64,000 bases of DNA, from contig CM037777.1 of assembly GCA_021229015.1 (NCBI GenBank), forward strand, positions 67,756,411 to 67,820,410, read 5' to 3'. The translations under genes were made by a program, and so were the position numbers. Every line of letters starts with the position of its first letter. Position 1 is the stretch's first letter. Of this stretch, positions 33,581-45,400 are shown piece by piece. Source of the DNA: Solen grandis. Taxonomy: Eukaryota > Mollusca > Bivalvia > Adapedonta > Solenidae. Under the pieces are notes generated by a model that saw only the letters and a program-made list of their open reading frames with translations, ran no database searches and was not told the DNA's origin.

Positions 33581-35274
33581 AATCGATTTTAAAAGTTTTT
33601 TATTCTCTATTTAATATCTTTTTCTTCGTAAGCATATTACTTAACAAATATTCATTGCAATTTGACCCACAATTGAAATTGTAAAGAAGAAAAAAAAGTT
33701 TGAAATCCATGACTTCCAACCTTTAAATTGATTGAGTTTTACATTTGGAAAAATACATGGAAAGAAAGGCAGGGGTTTAAGCAAAATCATGAAAATACTT
33801 TCTTATTTCTATGTAATTAACGTTATAAACGTCTTGAAACTTTCAACTATTCATTTGCTTATTATATTTGCTTATTTTTACAGATTTAGAAAAAGAAACC
33901 GTTATACATTTAGAAAACATAAAAAATCGGTAGGTAGAATTACATGTATTTGTCATTTTCTTCAGGTTTGCGGAAAGCCGTGATAACAAATGCAATAAGA
34001 TATCCGTAAAGGTTTTCTGGCTCTAGTATAATTATACTAATTCATTGTAAATGCGACTCATTTACTCAAAAACGTATCACAATTCACTATTCAACGCAGG
34101 CACTCATTCCTGCAAAAGAACAATGGGATCTTGCTCAATCAAACCAATGACCACTTTCATTTCTTTCTTCAAATTAATAGATTTACATGAATTAGCCCTT
34201 TTACGAAAAACATGAATAAGTCATGTTTGATAACGTAATCACTTGAAATTTTCTGGACTTTTTGCGCATGCTAAGGTACGGCAATTTTACTTATCTAATG
34301 TTAATATATCCAATCTTTTGATCTTTTTTAAAATATGTTGCTTACAAATCAATGTTGTCATAAACAAGTGACACAACATAAATTCCTTAAGGTATGCTTA
34401 AGATTGGCATCAATCTCATGACGCTAGAGCGCGAATACATATTGAAATGAATGATTTTTTATATTTCAACGACGTCAAAATCAAGTGACTAAAGAAAAAT
34501 ATCATTTTTTTGCAAGGACATGTTCAGCTAACGTTATATTAATCCAGAAAAAAAAATATCTTCGAGAATGCGAACAGGTTTGTTTTCAAGTAGGCATTCC
34601 ATCAAACATGAATATCCGACATGTTTGATGACGTAATTACTTGAAATTTTGAAGACCTTATGAACGTACTAAGTTTCGATATTTTTGAAAATTATAAATT
34701 CATTGGTCTAATTGGCGATTTTATATGATTTTTAAAAAATAATTCTTGCTTTAGTATGCATGACGTCATAACCACGTGACAATTTTTTTTTTTTTGGCAG
34801 TATGCATCACTTCAATCTTAACTCTATCAATTCTGAAGATTTAATTAAGACTGACTCAAAATTCATGATACTAGAGCAAATTTTTAAAAAGAAATGATTT
34901 TTATCTTTTTGATGATGTCATAACCACGTGACTCAAAATAAATAATGCAGAAAATAGAATGTAAACCTCTATGCCAATATGCTGTCCAATTTTCATGCTT
35001 CTAACGCATCAGGGGGCTTTGTAACAGTTAAATTTAGTTTTTGGACCAAAGTTCGAAACCTGGTATTGCCATAAAATCTTAATCTTTTCGAATTTGGAAA
35101 TTCAAATGCTAAGGTGCACATCTACACCCTAAAATACATCTTCTGTAAAAATATCAAGATAATCGGATCAGAATTGAAGGCTCTAGAGCGCAAACAACCT
35201 TTTGAAGCTGACGTCAAATATGACGTCATATGACGCCAATGAAAATTGAAAATGAAAGAATGTATAAAAAGATA
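33581..35274 (+). repeat. Segmental duplication, right copy (~1.69 kb)
   Basis: Collinear with 29618-31318. It lacks the AACTAGA head that precedes the left copy by ~240 bp. TGACGTCA clusters near 34762 and 35210-35235 show it is built from the same kind of monomers as the large array. Confidence 0.88.
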
Positions 35275-35837
35275 CTTTTTTATCGCTGCAATTTCAATTT
35301 CATTTAAATTGACTCGAAATGTATGATGCCAGAGCGAGAGAAATCCTTGAAAAAATAGGATTTTGCCCTTTAAATGACGTCATTACCACGTGACTTAAAA
35401 GGTAATCTTTCAGAAAAAAGAAAGTAGATATCTGGGCCGATTAGCTGTTTATTTTTCATGCTTCTAACTCCTCAGTAGCCTTTGTAACATTAAATGATAG
35501 TTTTAGGACCAAAGTTCGAAACTCGGTTTTGCCATAAATTCTTAAATGTTTCGAATTTGAAAATTTGAAAGACAAGGTGCACATTAACATCATAACATAC
35601 TTCTTCTGTGAAAATATCAAGATAAAACGACAAAAAATAAAGGCTCCAGAGCGCGAACAAACTTTTAATGCTGACGTCAAATCTGACGTCATTTAACGTC
35701 ATTGAAAATTTAAAATGATAGAATTTAAAAATTTGAACATTTTTGTCGAGGCAATTTAATTTTCATGTTGCTCAGACACTGGCAACATACTGAAATTAAC
35801 TCTTGGATTTGGTTGGAAAATGAGGAATAATAATAAT
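35275..35837 (+). repeat. Diverged ~450-bp array monomer plus spacer
   Basis: 35275-35705 is one further monomer of the type in 30840-31290 (AAAGTTCGAAACTCGG, GTGCACAT, TTCTGTGAAAATATC, GAGCGCGAACAAAC, TGACGTCA). Then ~130 bp of AT-rich DNA ends in GAGGAATAATAATAAT, into which the first array element is inserted. Confidence 0.8.
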
Positions 35838-37483
35838 AACTAGATTTCATTCGTTGATACGAATGATAGGACTTTCTGCTAAAATTGAAAAATATTAAGA
35901 TTAAAAAAAATAATTAAATTCTCTACCCTTTACTCTTTTATTTTTTTTCGTATGGACTTCTTTTAGCTTTGATGTCACATGACGTCATAGGGTGCTGAAA
36001 ATTCTTTTGTTCAAAAGCGCATACTCTACTGTCGTAACTCTGAAATTTTCATTATTCTGAACAACTGGCATCATGTCAAAATCATTACCCTTAAAATGAA
36101 AATTAAGAAGTATGCCTATGACGTCACATGACGTCATATGACGTCACGACTCAAAATATATATAGAAATTCTGCAGAACTGCAAACTGTGTAAGTATCAA
36201 CTTTCTATCTTATCCTGAAGCTCTTTCATCCTAAAATGAAATTTTCGGTCCTATGTTCGAATCTTACTTCAGCCACAGAACTTCGGTCTTTCGGAAATTC
36301 GGTTGGCTGGCAGGATATGCACACCTTAGTTTCAAGATGTACCATCTGTGAAAATTTGAAGTAAATCCGACCATAAATGACGGCTGTAGAGCGCAAACAC
36401 CATTTTTCACTATTTTTAGCTGTGGCGTCATGTGACGTCAAAGGGTGCTGAAGATGCTTTTATTCAAAAGCGCATACTTTACTGTCATAACTCTGAAATT
36501 TTCATTATTCTGAACAACTGGCATCATGTCGAAATCATTACCCTAAAATGAAAATTAAGAAGTATGCCTATGACGTCACATGACGTCATATGACGTCACG
36601 ACTGAAAATATATGTTGAAATTCTGCAGAACTGCAAACTGTGTAAGTTTCAACTTTCTATCTCATCCTGAAGCTCTTTTATCCTATAATGAAATTTTCGG
36701 TCCTATGTTCGAATCTTATTTCAGCCACAGAACTTCGGTCTTTCGGAATTTTGGTTAGCTGACAGGATATGCACACCTTTGATTCAAAATGTACCATCTG
36801 TGAAAATTTGAAGAAAATCCGACCATAAATGACGGCTGTAGAGCGCGAACACCATTTTTAACTATTTTTAGCTGTGACATCATGTGACGTCATAGGGTGC
36901 TGAAGATGCTTTTGTTCAAAAACGCATACTTTACTGTCATATCTCTGAAATTTTCATTACTCTGAACAACTGGCATCATGTCGAAATCATTGCCCGAAAA
37001 TGAAAATTTAGAAGTATGCCTATGAAGTCACATGACGTCATATGACGTCACCACTCAAAATATATGTAGAAATTCTGCAGAACTGCAAACTGTGTAAGTT
37101 TCAACTTTCTATCTCATCCTGAAGCTCTTTAATCCTTAAATGAAATTTTCGGTCCTATGTTCGAATCTTATTTCAGCCAAAGAACTTCGGTCTTTCGGAA
37201 TTTAGGTTAACTGACAGGATATGCACACCTTTGATTCAAGATGTACCATCTGTGAAAATTTGAAGAAAATCCGACCATAAATGACGGCTGTAGAGCGCGA
37301 ACACCATTTTTCACTATTTTTAGCTGTGACGTCATGTGACGTCATAGGGTGCTGAAAATCATTGAAATCAAAATTTCCTCACGTGACTAATACGCCATAA
37401 AAATTTCATCGTCCTAGGAGTATTGCAAAATAGAAAAATAAGCGTTTAGTTAGGAAGAAGAAAAGAATAATAATAATAATAAT
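35838..37483 (+). mobile_element. Array element E1 (head + 3 monomers + 3' module)
   Basis: Head AACTAGATT, stem TCATTCGT-tgat-ACGAATGA, then TAGGACTTTCTGC. Three ~452-bp monomers (GTTCGAATC blocks near 36258, 36711, 37162). The 3' module runs from about 37371 (TTTCCTCACGTGACTAATA, CATCGTCCTAGG, AAGCGTTTAGTTAGGAAGAA) into (TAA)n. Almost the same as the element at 49363. No protein-coding capacity is credible. Confidence 0.9.
36119..36146. promoter_or_regulatory. Example of helically phased triple TGACGTCA cluster
   Basis: TGACGTCA, the palindromic cAMP-response-element/bZIP consensus, occurs at 36119, 36129 and 36139, i.e. every 10 bp. A triple like this followed ~300 bp later by a pair (here near 36423-36440) is repeated in most of the ~36 standard monomers of the array. 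Binding is not shown by sequence alone. Confidence 0.6.
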
Positions 37484-39071
37484 AACTAGATGTCATTCGT
37501 GAAAACGAATGATAGGACTTTCTGCAAGCTGTGTTAATGCAAAAAGCAGGAGATAGAAGTTTCATGTAATGACTCACCGCTGGTAGTATTTCATGTTCAT
37601 GCTGAACAATTGACATTATATTCCGAAATTAGTGCAAATGATAAGAACTAAGTATTAGTCTGTGACGTCACATGACGTCATATGATATCATAACTCTAAA
37701 CATATGTAGAAATTCTGCAGAACTGCAAACTGTTTAAGTTTCAACTTTCTATCTCATCCTGAAGCTCTCTAATCCTAAAATGAAATTTTCGGTCCTATGT
37801 TCGAATCTTATTTCAGCCACAGAACTTCGGTCTTTCGGAATTTCGATTAGCTGACAGGATATACACACCCAACTTTCAAGATGTACCATCTGTGAAAATT
37901 TGAAGAAAATCCGACCATAAATAGCGGCTGTAGAGCGTGAACACCATTTTCCACTATATTTAGCTCTGACGTCACATGACGTCATAGTGTGCTAAAGATG
38001 CTTTTGTTCAAAACGGCATATTTTACTGTCATAACTCTGACATTTTCGTTATTCTGAACAACTGGCATCATGTCAAAATCATTGCCCAAAAATGAAAATT
38101 AAGAAGTATGCTTATGACGTCACAAGACGTCATATGACGTCAAGACTCAAGATATATGTAGAAATTCTGCAGAACTGTAAACTGTGTAAGTTTCAACTTT
38201 CTATCTCATCCTGAAGCTCTTTAATCCTAAAATGAAATTATCGGTCCTATGTTCGAATCTTATTTCAGCCACAGAACTTCGGTCTTTGGGAATTTCGGTT
38301 AGTTGACAGGATATGCACACCGGAGTTTCAAAATGTACCATCTGTGAAAATTTGAAGAAAATCCGACCATAAATGACGGCTGTAGAGCGTAAAAACCATT
38401 TTTCACTATTTTTTGCTGTGACGTCATGTGACGTCAAAGGGTGCTGAAGATGCTTTTGTTCAAAAGCGCATACTTTGCTTTCATAACTTTGAAATTTTCA
38501 TTATCTGAACAACTGGCATCATGTCGAAATCATTGCCCAAAAATGAAAATTAAGAAGTATGCTTATGACGTCACATGACTTCATATGACGTCACGACTCA
38601 AAATTTTTGTAGAAATTCTGCAGAACTGCAAACTGTGTAAGTTTCAACTTTCCATCTCATCCTGAAGCTCTTTTATCCTAAAATGAAATTTTCGGTCCTA
38701 TGTTCGAATCTTATTTCAGCCACAGAACTTCGGTCTTTCGGAATTTCGGTTAGCTGACAGGATATGCACACCTTTGATTCAAGATGTACCATCTGTAAAA
38801 ATTTGAAGAAAATCCGACCATAAATGACGGCTGTAGAGCGCGAACACCATTTTTCACTATTTTTAGCTGTGACGTCATGTGACGTCATAGGGTGCTGAAA
38901 ATCATTGAAATCAAAATTTCCTCACGTGACTAATAAGCCATAAAAATTTCATCGTCCTAGGACTATTGCAACATATAAAAATAAGCGTTTAGTTAGGAAG
39001 AAGAAAAGAATAATAATAATAATAAAAAACCCAATAGGACTTTCTGCTTTAAAGCAGAAAGTCCTAATAAT
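37484..39071 (+). mobile_element. Array element E2, complete with its own terminal hairpin
   Basis: Head AACTAGATG, stem TCATTCGT-gaaa-ACGAATGA, TAGGACTTTCTGC; three monomers; 3' module from ~38908; (TAA)n; then AACCCAA and the terminal hairpin at 39035-39066. It is the one E element in the window whose head, module and hairpin directly follow one another, so it best defines the complete unit. Confidence 0.9.
39035..39066. repeat. Terminal hairpin of E2: perfect 32-bp palindrome
   Basis: Starts TAGGACTTTCTGCTTT and reads the same on the other strand. Its left arm repeats the 13-nt motif that ends the element's 5' head; its right arm is the inverse of it. Followed by ATAATAACTAG, the next element's start. 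Confidence 0.97.
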
Positions 39072-41433
39072 AACTAGATGTCATTCGTGAAAACGAATGA
39101 TAGGACTTTCTGCAAGCTGTGTTAATGCAAAAAGCAGGAGATAGAAGTTTCATGTAATGACTCACCTCTGGTAGTATTTCATGTTCATGCTGAACAATTG
39201 ACATTATATTCCGAAATCAGTGCAAATGATAAGAACTAAGTATTAGTCTGTGACGTAACATGATGTCATATGACGTAAGGACATGACTGCAAACTTGATT
39301 TCTAGTTTAAAGGTCCTATGTTCGAATCTTACTTCAGCCACAATACTTCGGTTTTTAGGAATTAAGGTTAGCTGACAAAATATTCACACCTTAGTTGCTG
39401 AATGTACCATCTGTAAAAATTTGAAGAAAATCTTATCATAAATGGCGGCTGTAGAGCGCGAATACCATTTTTCACTATTTTCAGCTCTGACGTCAGGTGA
39501 CGTCATAGGGTGCTGAAAATACTGTTGCTCAAAAGCGCATACTTTACTGCAATAACTCTGAAATTTTCATTATTCTGAACAACTGGCATCATGTCGAAAT
39601 CATTGCCCCAAATTAAAATTAAGTGGTATGCTTATGACGTCCTATGACGTCACGATTCTAAATATTTGTAGAAATGCTGCAGAACTGCAAACTGTGTAAG
39701 TTTCAACTTTCTATCTCATCCTGAAGTTCTTTAATCCTAAAATGAAATTTTCGGTCCTATGTTCGAGTCTTTTTTTCAGCAACAGAACTTCGGTTTTTCG
39801 GAATTTCGGTTAGCTGACACGATATGAACACCTTAGTTTCAAGATGTACAATCTGTAAAAATTTGAAGAAAATCCGACCATAAATGGCGGCTGTAGAGCG
39901 TTAACACCATTTTTCACTATTTTTAGCTCATACGTCACATGACGTCATAGGGTGCTGAAGATGCTTTTGTTCAAAAGCGCATACTTTGTTGTCATAACTC
40001 TGAAATTTTCATTATTCTGAACAACTGGCATTATGTCGAAATCATTGCTCTAAAATGAAAATTAAGAAGTATGCTTATGACGTCACATGACGACATTTGA
40101 CGTCACGACTCTAAATATATGTAGAAATTCTGTCGCACTACAAACTGTGTAAGTTTCAACTTTCTGTCTCATTCTGAAGCGCTTTAATCCTAAAATGAAA
40201 TTTTCGGTCCTATGTTCGAATCTTATTTCAGCCACAGAACTTCGGTCTTTCGGAATTTCGGTTAGCTGACAGGATATGCACACCTTAGTTTCAAAATGTA
40301 CCATCTGTGAAAATTTGAAGAAAATCCGACCATAAATGACGGCTGTAGAGCGCAAACACCATTTTTCACTATTTTTAGCTGTGACGTCATGTGACGTCAT
40401 AGGGTGCTGAAGATGCTTTTGTTCAAAAGCGCATACGTTAGTTTCATAACTCTGAAACTTTCATTATTCTGAACAACTGGCATCATGTCGAAATCATTGC
40501 CCTAAAATGAAAATTAAGAAGTATGCTTATGACGTCACATGACGTCATATGACGTTCCGACTCCAAAAATTTGTAGAAATTTTGCAGAACTGCAAACTGT
40601 GTAAGTTTCAACTTTCTATCTCATCCTGAAGCTCTTTAATCCTAAAATGAAATTTTCGGTCCTATGTTCGAATCTTATTTCAGCCACAGAACTTCGGTCT
40701 TTCGGAATTTCGGTTAGCTGACAGGATATGCACACCTTTGTTTCAAGATGTACCATCTGTGAAAATTTGAAGAAAATCCGACCATAAATGATGGCTGTAG
40801 AGCGCGAACACCATTTTTCACTATTTTTAGCTGTGACGTCATGTGACGTCATAGGGTGCTCAAGATGCTTTTGTTCAAAAGCGTATACTTTACTTTCATA
40901 ACTCTGAAATTTTCATTATTCTGAACAACTGGCATCATGTCAAAATCATTGCCCTAAAATGAAAATTAAGAAGTATGCTTATGACGTCACATGACGTCAT
41001 ATGACGTTCTGACTGAAAATATTTGTAGAAATTCTGCAGAACTGCAAACTGTGTAAGTTTCAACTTTCTATCTCATCCTGAAGCTCTTTAATCCTAAAAT
41101 GAAATTTTCGGTCCTATGTTCGAATCTTATTTCAGCCACAGAACTTCGGTCTTTCGGAATTTCGGTTAGCTGACAGGATATGCACACCTTTGATTCAAGA
41201 TGTACCATCTGTGAAAATTTGAGGAAAATCCGACCATAAATGACGGCTGTAGAGCGCGAACACCATTTTTCACTATTTTTAGCTGTGACGTCATGTGACG
41301 TCATAGGGTGCTGAAAATCATTGAAATCAAAATTTCCTCACGTGACTAATAAGCCATAAAAATTTCATCGTCCTAGGTCCATTGCAACATAGTAAAATAA
41401 GCGTTTAGTTAGGAAGAAGAAAAGAATAATAAT
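39072..41433 (+). mobile_element. Array element E3 (5 monomers)
   Basis: Head with GAAA loop, a divergent first monomer (about 39240-39500), then four standard monomers (ORF-like blocks at 40083, 40616, 41068). The 3' module is at 41326-41425, and (TAA)n is interrupted by the family F element. It resembles the elements at 51839 and 54792, which have one more monomer. Confidence 0.88.
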
Positions 41434-42149
41434 AACTAGAATCGCAATCGCGATATCATCGGTTTTCGCAAAAGCAATTCCATTCAGTTCACGAGTCGCA
41501 TGTTTCAAAAAACATATTTCTTCGTTCAATGTCTTGTTGAATACTGTTAACAGTGATCTTTCAAACACTTTTGTCGCAATGTTTAAGAAGACTTTTTACC
41601 CAAAAGATTTTTGAGTATTACCTGTCAGTTATGTAGTCGCGATATCATCGGTTTTCATGAAAGCAATTCCATTCAGTTCACGAGTCGCATGATTCGAAAA
41701 ACATTTCTTAGTTCAATTGCTTGTTGATACTGTTAACAGTGATCTTTGAAACATTTTTGTCGCAATGTTTAAGCAGACTTTTTACCAAGAAGAACACTTT
41801 TAAGTATTACCTGTCTGTTATGTAGTCGCAAACTTGAAAACCTTTTTTACGGACTTCGGGTACTGCAACGTTATATGTGTGTGTTGCTTTATGATGGCGA
41901 CATACGACAATTGTACTCGATAAACAAGAATTGCAAACGACAAACAACAGTTTAAAATAACACGCGACAATGTATTATGCAACTCAACACTATTACAGAC
42001 TAATGTTACATTGAATTACTATCATTTTCATAAAATATCGCTTTGATTTTTAGTGTTGTTTCAAATTGATGTCATCAAGAAACAGAATGTAAAAAAATTG
42101 CATAAAGTCAGACTTCAATTATTTTAGTTATAAAGAGTGATTTCAAGCC

Positions 42150-42168
42150 AAGCGCCCCCTAGCGGCAA
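42150..42168. promoter_or_regulatory. CTCF-like motif 1
   Basis: AAGCGCCCCCTAGCGGCAA resembles the inverse of the animal CTCF core (TAGCGCCCCCTGGTGGCCA). It is a GC-rich island in very AT-rich surroundings and recurs in each F unit. Match by eye only. Confidence 0.5.
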
Positions 42169-42996
42169 AACGAGAAACAAAATTGGGTAAATATTTTCTA
42201 TTAGGTATCTAGCAATGCAGCAAATGGTTCAATCAAATATACAAGTCGCACTAGTCAAACATTCTATTCCTTATATATCAAAATTTGAAGTATAAAACCT
42301 GATTTACAATTGTTCTAAAGAGGATCAATATTTTGGCTGCCGTAAAATGACGAAATCAAGTTCATTCTTCAAAAACTAAACATCACTTGAAAGGGCTCTT
42401 CAAGAACTAAAACTTTTGTTCATACACTTTCAATAAAATATTTTTTGTTTTTGAGCTATTTTGAGCCGAATAAAAACACAGTAATCGTAATATGACCTTG
42501 ACCTTTGCAATTTCATTTTAACTTCTTAATTGTGGGGTCATTTCAAACATAACAATACATAACTTGTGAAAATATCATGAAGAATGAACTAAAAATAAAG
42601 TCAGGAGCGACAAAAACCATGTTTTTGAAATTTTGATTATTCCTAAAATTTAGTGAAGTTTGACCGTTTCTAGAGGACAAACCATGCATTTATTAAGTTC
42701 GCCACCCCATATATTTTGTGCGTATATGTCTTGTAAATAATTTGCAGCAAACAGAATTCTTCTATCTGATCTCTAACAAAAATGGATAGGTTTTTCGTAG
42801 ACCTACCCTCATCTGCACAGTTTTTTTGCGAGGTTCGAACTTTCAACCTTCCTTTAGTAGCTCAAAAAGTTTTAGCCACTCATACCTGGAAACTATCATA
42901 TTTTATTAGAGTATCAACAAGGAACACAATGCAACAAACCGCATTTGGATCAGACTTCAACTTTTTGAGTTATAAGTAGAAGAGTGTTTTTAAGCT

Positions 42997-43015
42997 AAGC
43001 GCCCCCTAGCGGCAA
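42997..43015. promoter_or_regulatory. CTCF-like motif 2
   Basis: AAGCGCCCCCTAGCGGCAA, 847 bp after motif 1 and in the same orientation. Confidence 0.5.
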
Positions 43016-43839
43016 AATGAAAAACAAAATTGATTAAAATTTTACCATTAGGTACCTAGCAATGCAGCAAATAGTTCAATCAAGTACGCAAGTCGCACTA
43101 GTCGAACATTCTATTTCTTATATATCACAATTTGAAGCATAAAAACTGATTTACAATTATTCCAAAAAAGGATCAAACTTTGGACTGCCGTAAAATGACC
43201 AAATCAAGTCCGATCTTCAAAAACTAAACATCACTGGAAAGAGCTCTTGAATAACTAAAACTTTTGTTCATAAACTCTCAAAGAAATATTTTTAGTTTTG
43301 GAGCTATTTGGGGCCGAATAAAAACACAATAATCGTAATATGACCTTGACCTTTTCATTTATGTTTTAACTTTTAATTGTGATCCCCTTTCAGACATAAC
43401 AATACATAACTTGTGAAAATATCATGAAGAATTAACAAAAAATAAAGTCAGAAGCGATAAAAAACATGTTTTTGAACCTTTAACTTTTCTAAAATTTAGT
43501 GAAGTTTGACCGTTTCCAGAGGACCTACCATACATTTCTTAAATTCGCCACCCCATATATTTTGTGCGTATATGTCTTGCAAATCATTTGCAGCAAACAG
43601 AATTCATCTATCTGATCTCTAACAAAAATGGATAGGTTTTTCGTAGACCTACCCTCATTTGCACAGTTTTTTGCGAGGTTCGAACTTTCAACCTTCTGTA
43701 GCTCAAATACTTTCAGCGACACGTACCCTCGAAACCTATCATATTTTATTTGGCTATCAACAAGGAACAGAATGCAAAAAACCGCATTTGAATCGGACCT
43801 CAAATAACTGAGTTATTAGCCATTAATAAATTTCATGCA

Positions 43840-43858
43840 AAACGCCCCCTGGCGGGAA
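43840..43858. promoter_or_regulatory. CTCF-like motif 3
   Basis: AAACGCCCCCTGGCGGGAA, 843 bp after motif 2, same orientation. Diverged flanks but kept core. Confidence 0.5.
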
Positions 43859-44028
43859 AAGTAAGACATAAATGAAAATTTTCTCAACGTTAGGATCATT
43901 TTCAAATACGTGGTAATAACTGATTAAAATTTCATACATGTGACTTTTTTCTGTCATGGTGATATGCCGTTCACAAAAAAAGGTTAGAAAAATAATAATA
44001 AAAAAAAAAAAAAACAGAAGAAGAACAA

Positions 44029-44060
44029 TAGGTTTTCGCACTGCGAGGTGCGAAAACCTA
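44029..44060. repeat. Terminal hairpin of family F element
   Basis: TAGGTTTTCGCA (44029-44040) pairs perfectly with TGCGAAAACCTA (44049-44060) around CTGCGAGG. Followed by (TAA)n and the next head. Confidence 0.97.
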
Positions 44061-44077
44061 ATAATAATAATAATAAT

Positions 44078-44835
44078 AACTAGATGTCATTCGTTTAAAC
44101 GAATGATAGGACTTTCTGCAACATCTGCTTTATATAGTATATATAGAAGATGACATAATAGATAATCTGTCCAAATTGCAACTTTCTATCTCCTCTATTT
44201 CTATATAAAATAGCACAAATAGAACACATTCTGTGAATTTTAATAAAAGTCCGCCCATATCTTGCACATGTAGTTTACATACAACATTTATACTATGTCA
44301 TATGACATGAAAGAAAAATGAAACAGTGTTCAAATGTAAGTTTCTAACTTTCATCACACATAGAATTTCATCACTCCAGCTCAGTTGTAACCTTGTTTAA
44401 TTTTAGCCTCATTAGGAAGAAGTATTGAATATTTGTATAGTGCTATATCCTTTCGACACCTGTAACGTAGTTAAACGTATTTAGCGATTTTGGCGTGTTT
44501 GGGCTTCCGTAGTTTTGCCATAAATTCCTGGAATTTCGAACTATGGTGATATTTTGAAAGGTAACATCCCAGCCTACAAACTGATGCAATATGAATATCG
44601 TTAGCATAACAATGCAGTTTTTAGATGGTCTAAAATGTGGGGCTACGTGTGAATTTTTTAAGGCTTGCAAACTGCTCGCTAGCTACATAGTGTTGCAAAT
44701 ACGGATTTTTGTCTTGTGCCGTTGTACATGTATTAACTGCAATGCTTATTTTGGAAACAGTCAACATTCGACAAAAAACAACAAAACAACAAAAAAAAAG
44801 AACAAAATCAAGATATAGCCCATTAATTGCAATTT

Positions 44836-44866
<31 letters not shown>

Positions 44867-45400
44867 GTCGTTGCGCAAGTATTTAAGCCTGGTGACCCCT
44901 GCGCGTGACCTTTTCCATATTTTTATGATGCATGATTATGAAATATCTTATTTTCCATGTAACTTTCTTATATGAAGTCCAATTTCAATAAACTTGGTAC
45001 CGTTAGAAAGCTCTTAAAACATGCTACATTTTATACGCATAATGTATAAACTTATCTTCAGTCGTTTCTGAGATATTGACTGTTAAACCTCAAGAAAACA
45101 GCATATTATCAGCAAAATTAGCTTCATTTCGTTTAGTTTTTTTGCTTATAAATTGGTATTGCGTAAACCAATTTTAATAAACTAAATATCTTTGGAAACG
45201 TCAATTATTCAGCTATAATTCTTATTCATACATATATTTACAAAAATCGATATTTATTGAGATATGGCTACATATATGCAGTAGGGGTGAAATCAAAATT
45301 TCCTCACGTGCCTAATAAGCCATAAAAATTTCATCGTCCTAGGACTATTGCAACATATTAAAATAAGCGTTTAGTTAGGAAGAAGAAAAGAATAATAGTA
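44078..45400 (+). mobile_element. Array element E4, short type without TGACGTCA monomers
   Basis: Head with TTAA loop (TCATTCGT-ttaa-ACGAATGA), TAGGACTTTCTGC, then a ~1.2-kb body unrelated to the 450-bp monomer, with an A-rich run (44774-44799) and a T tract (44838-44864). 3' module from ~45292. Almost identical to 57615-58957. Confidence 0.88.

Larger units (their letters stand above)
41434..44077 (+). mobile_element. Array family F element, different head and hairpin
   Basis: Head AACTAGA + stem ATCGC-aatc-GCGAT + ATCATCGGTTTTCGCA. A ~193-bp direct repeat (41447 and 41639), then two ~845-bp units, each with a CGCCCCCTAGCGG motif, and a third partial unit. It ends in a T/A-rich linker and the terminal hairpin 44029-44060, whose left arm TAGGTTTTCGCA repeats the end of the head. 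It inserted in the (TAA)n of E3. It lacks the 3' module of family E. Confidence 0.85.
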
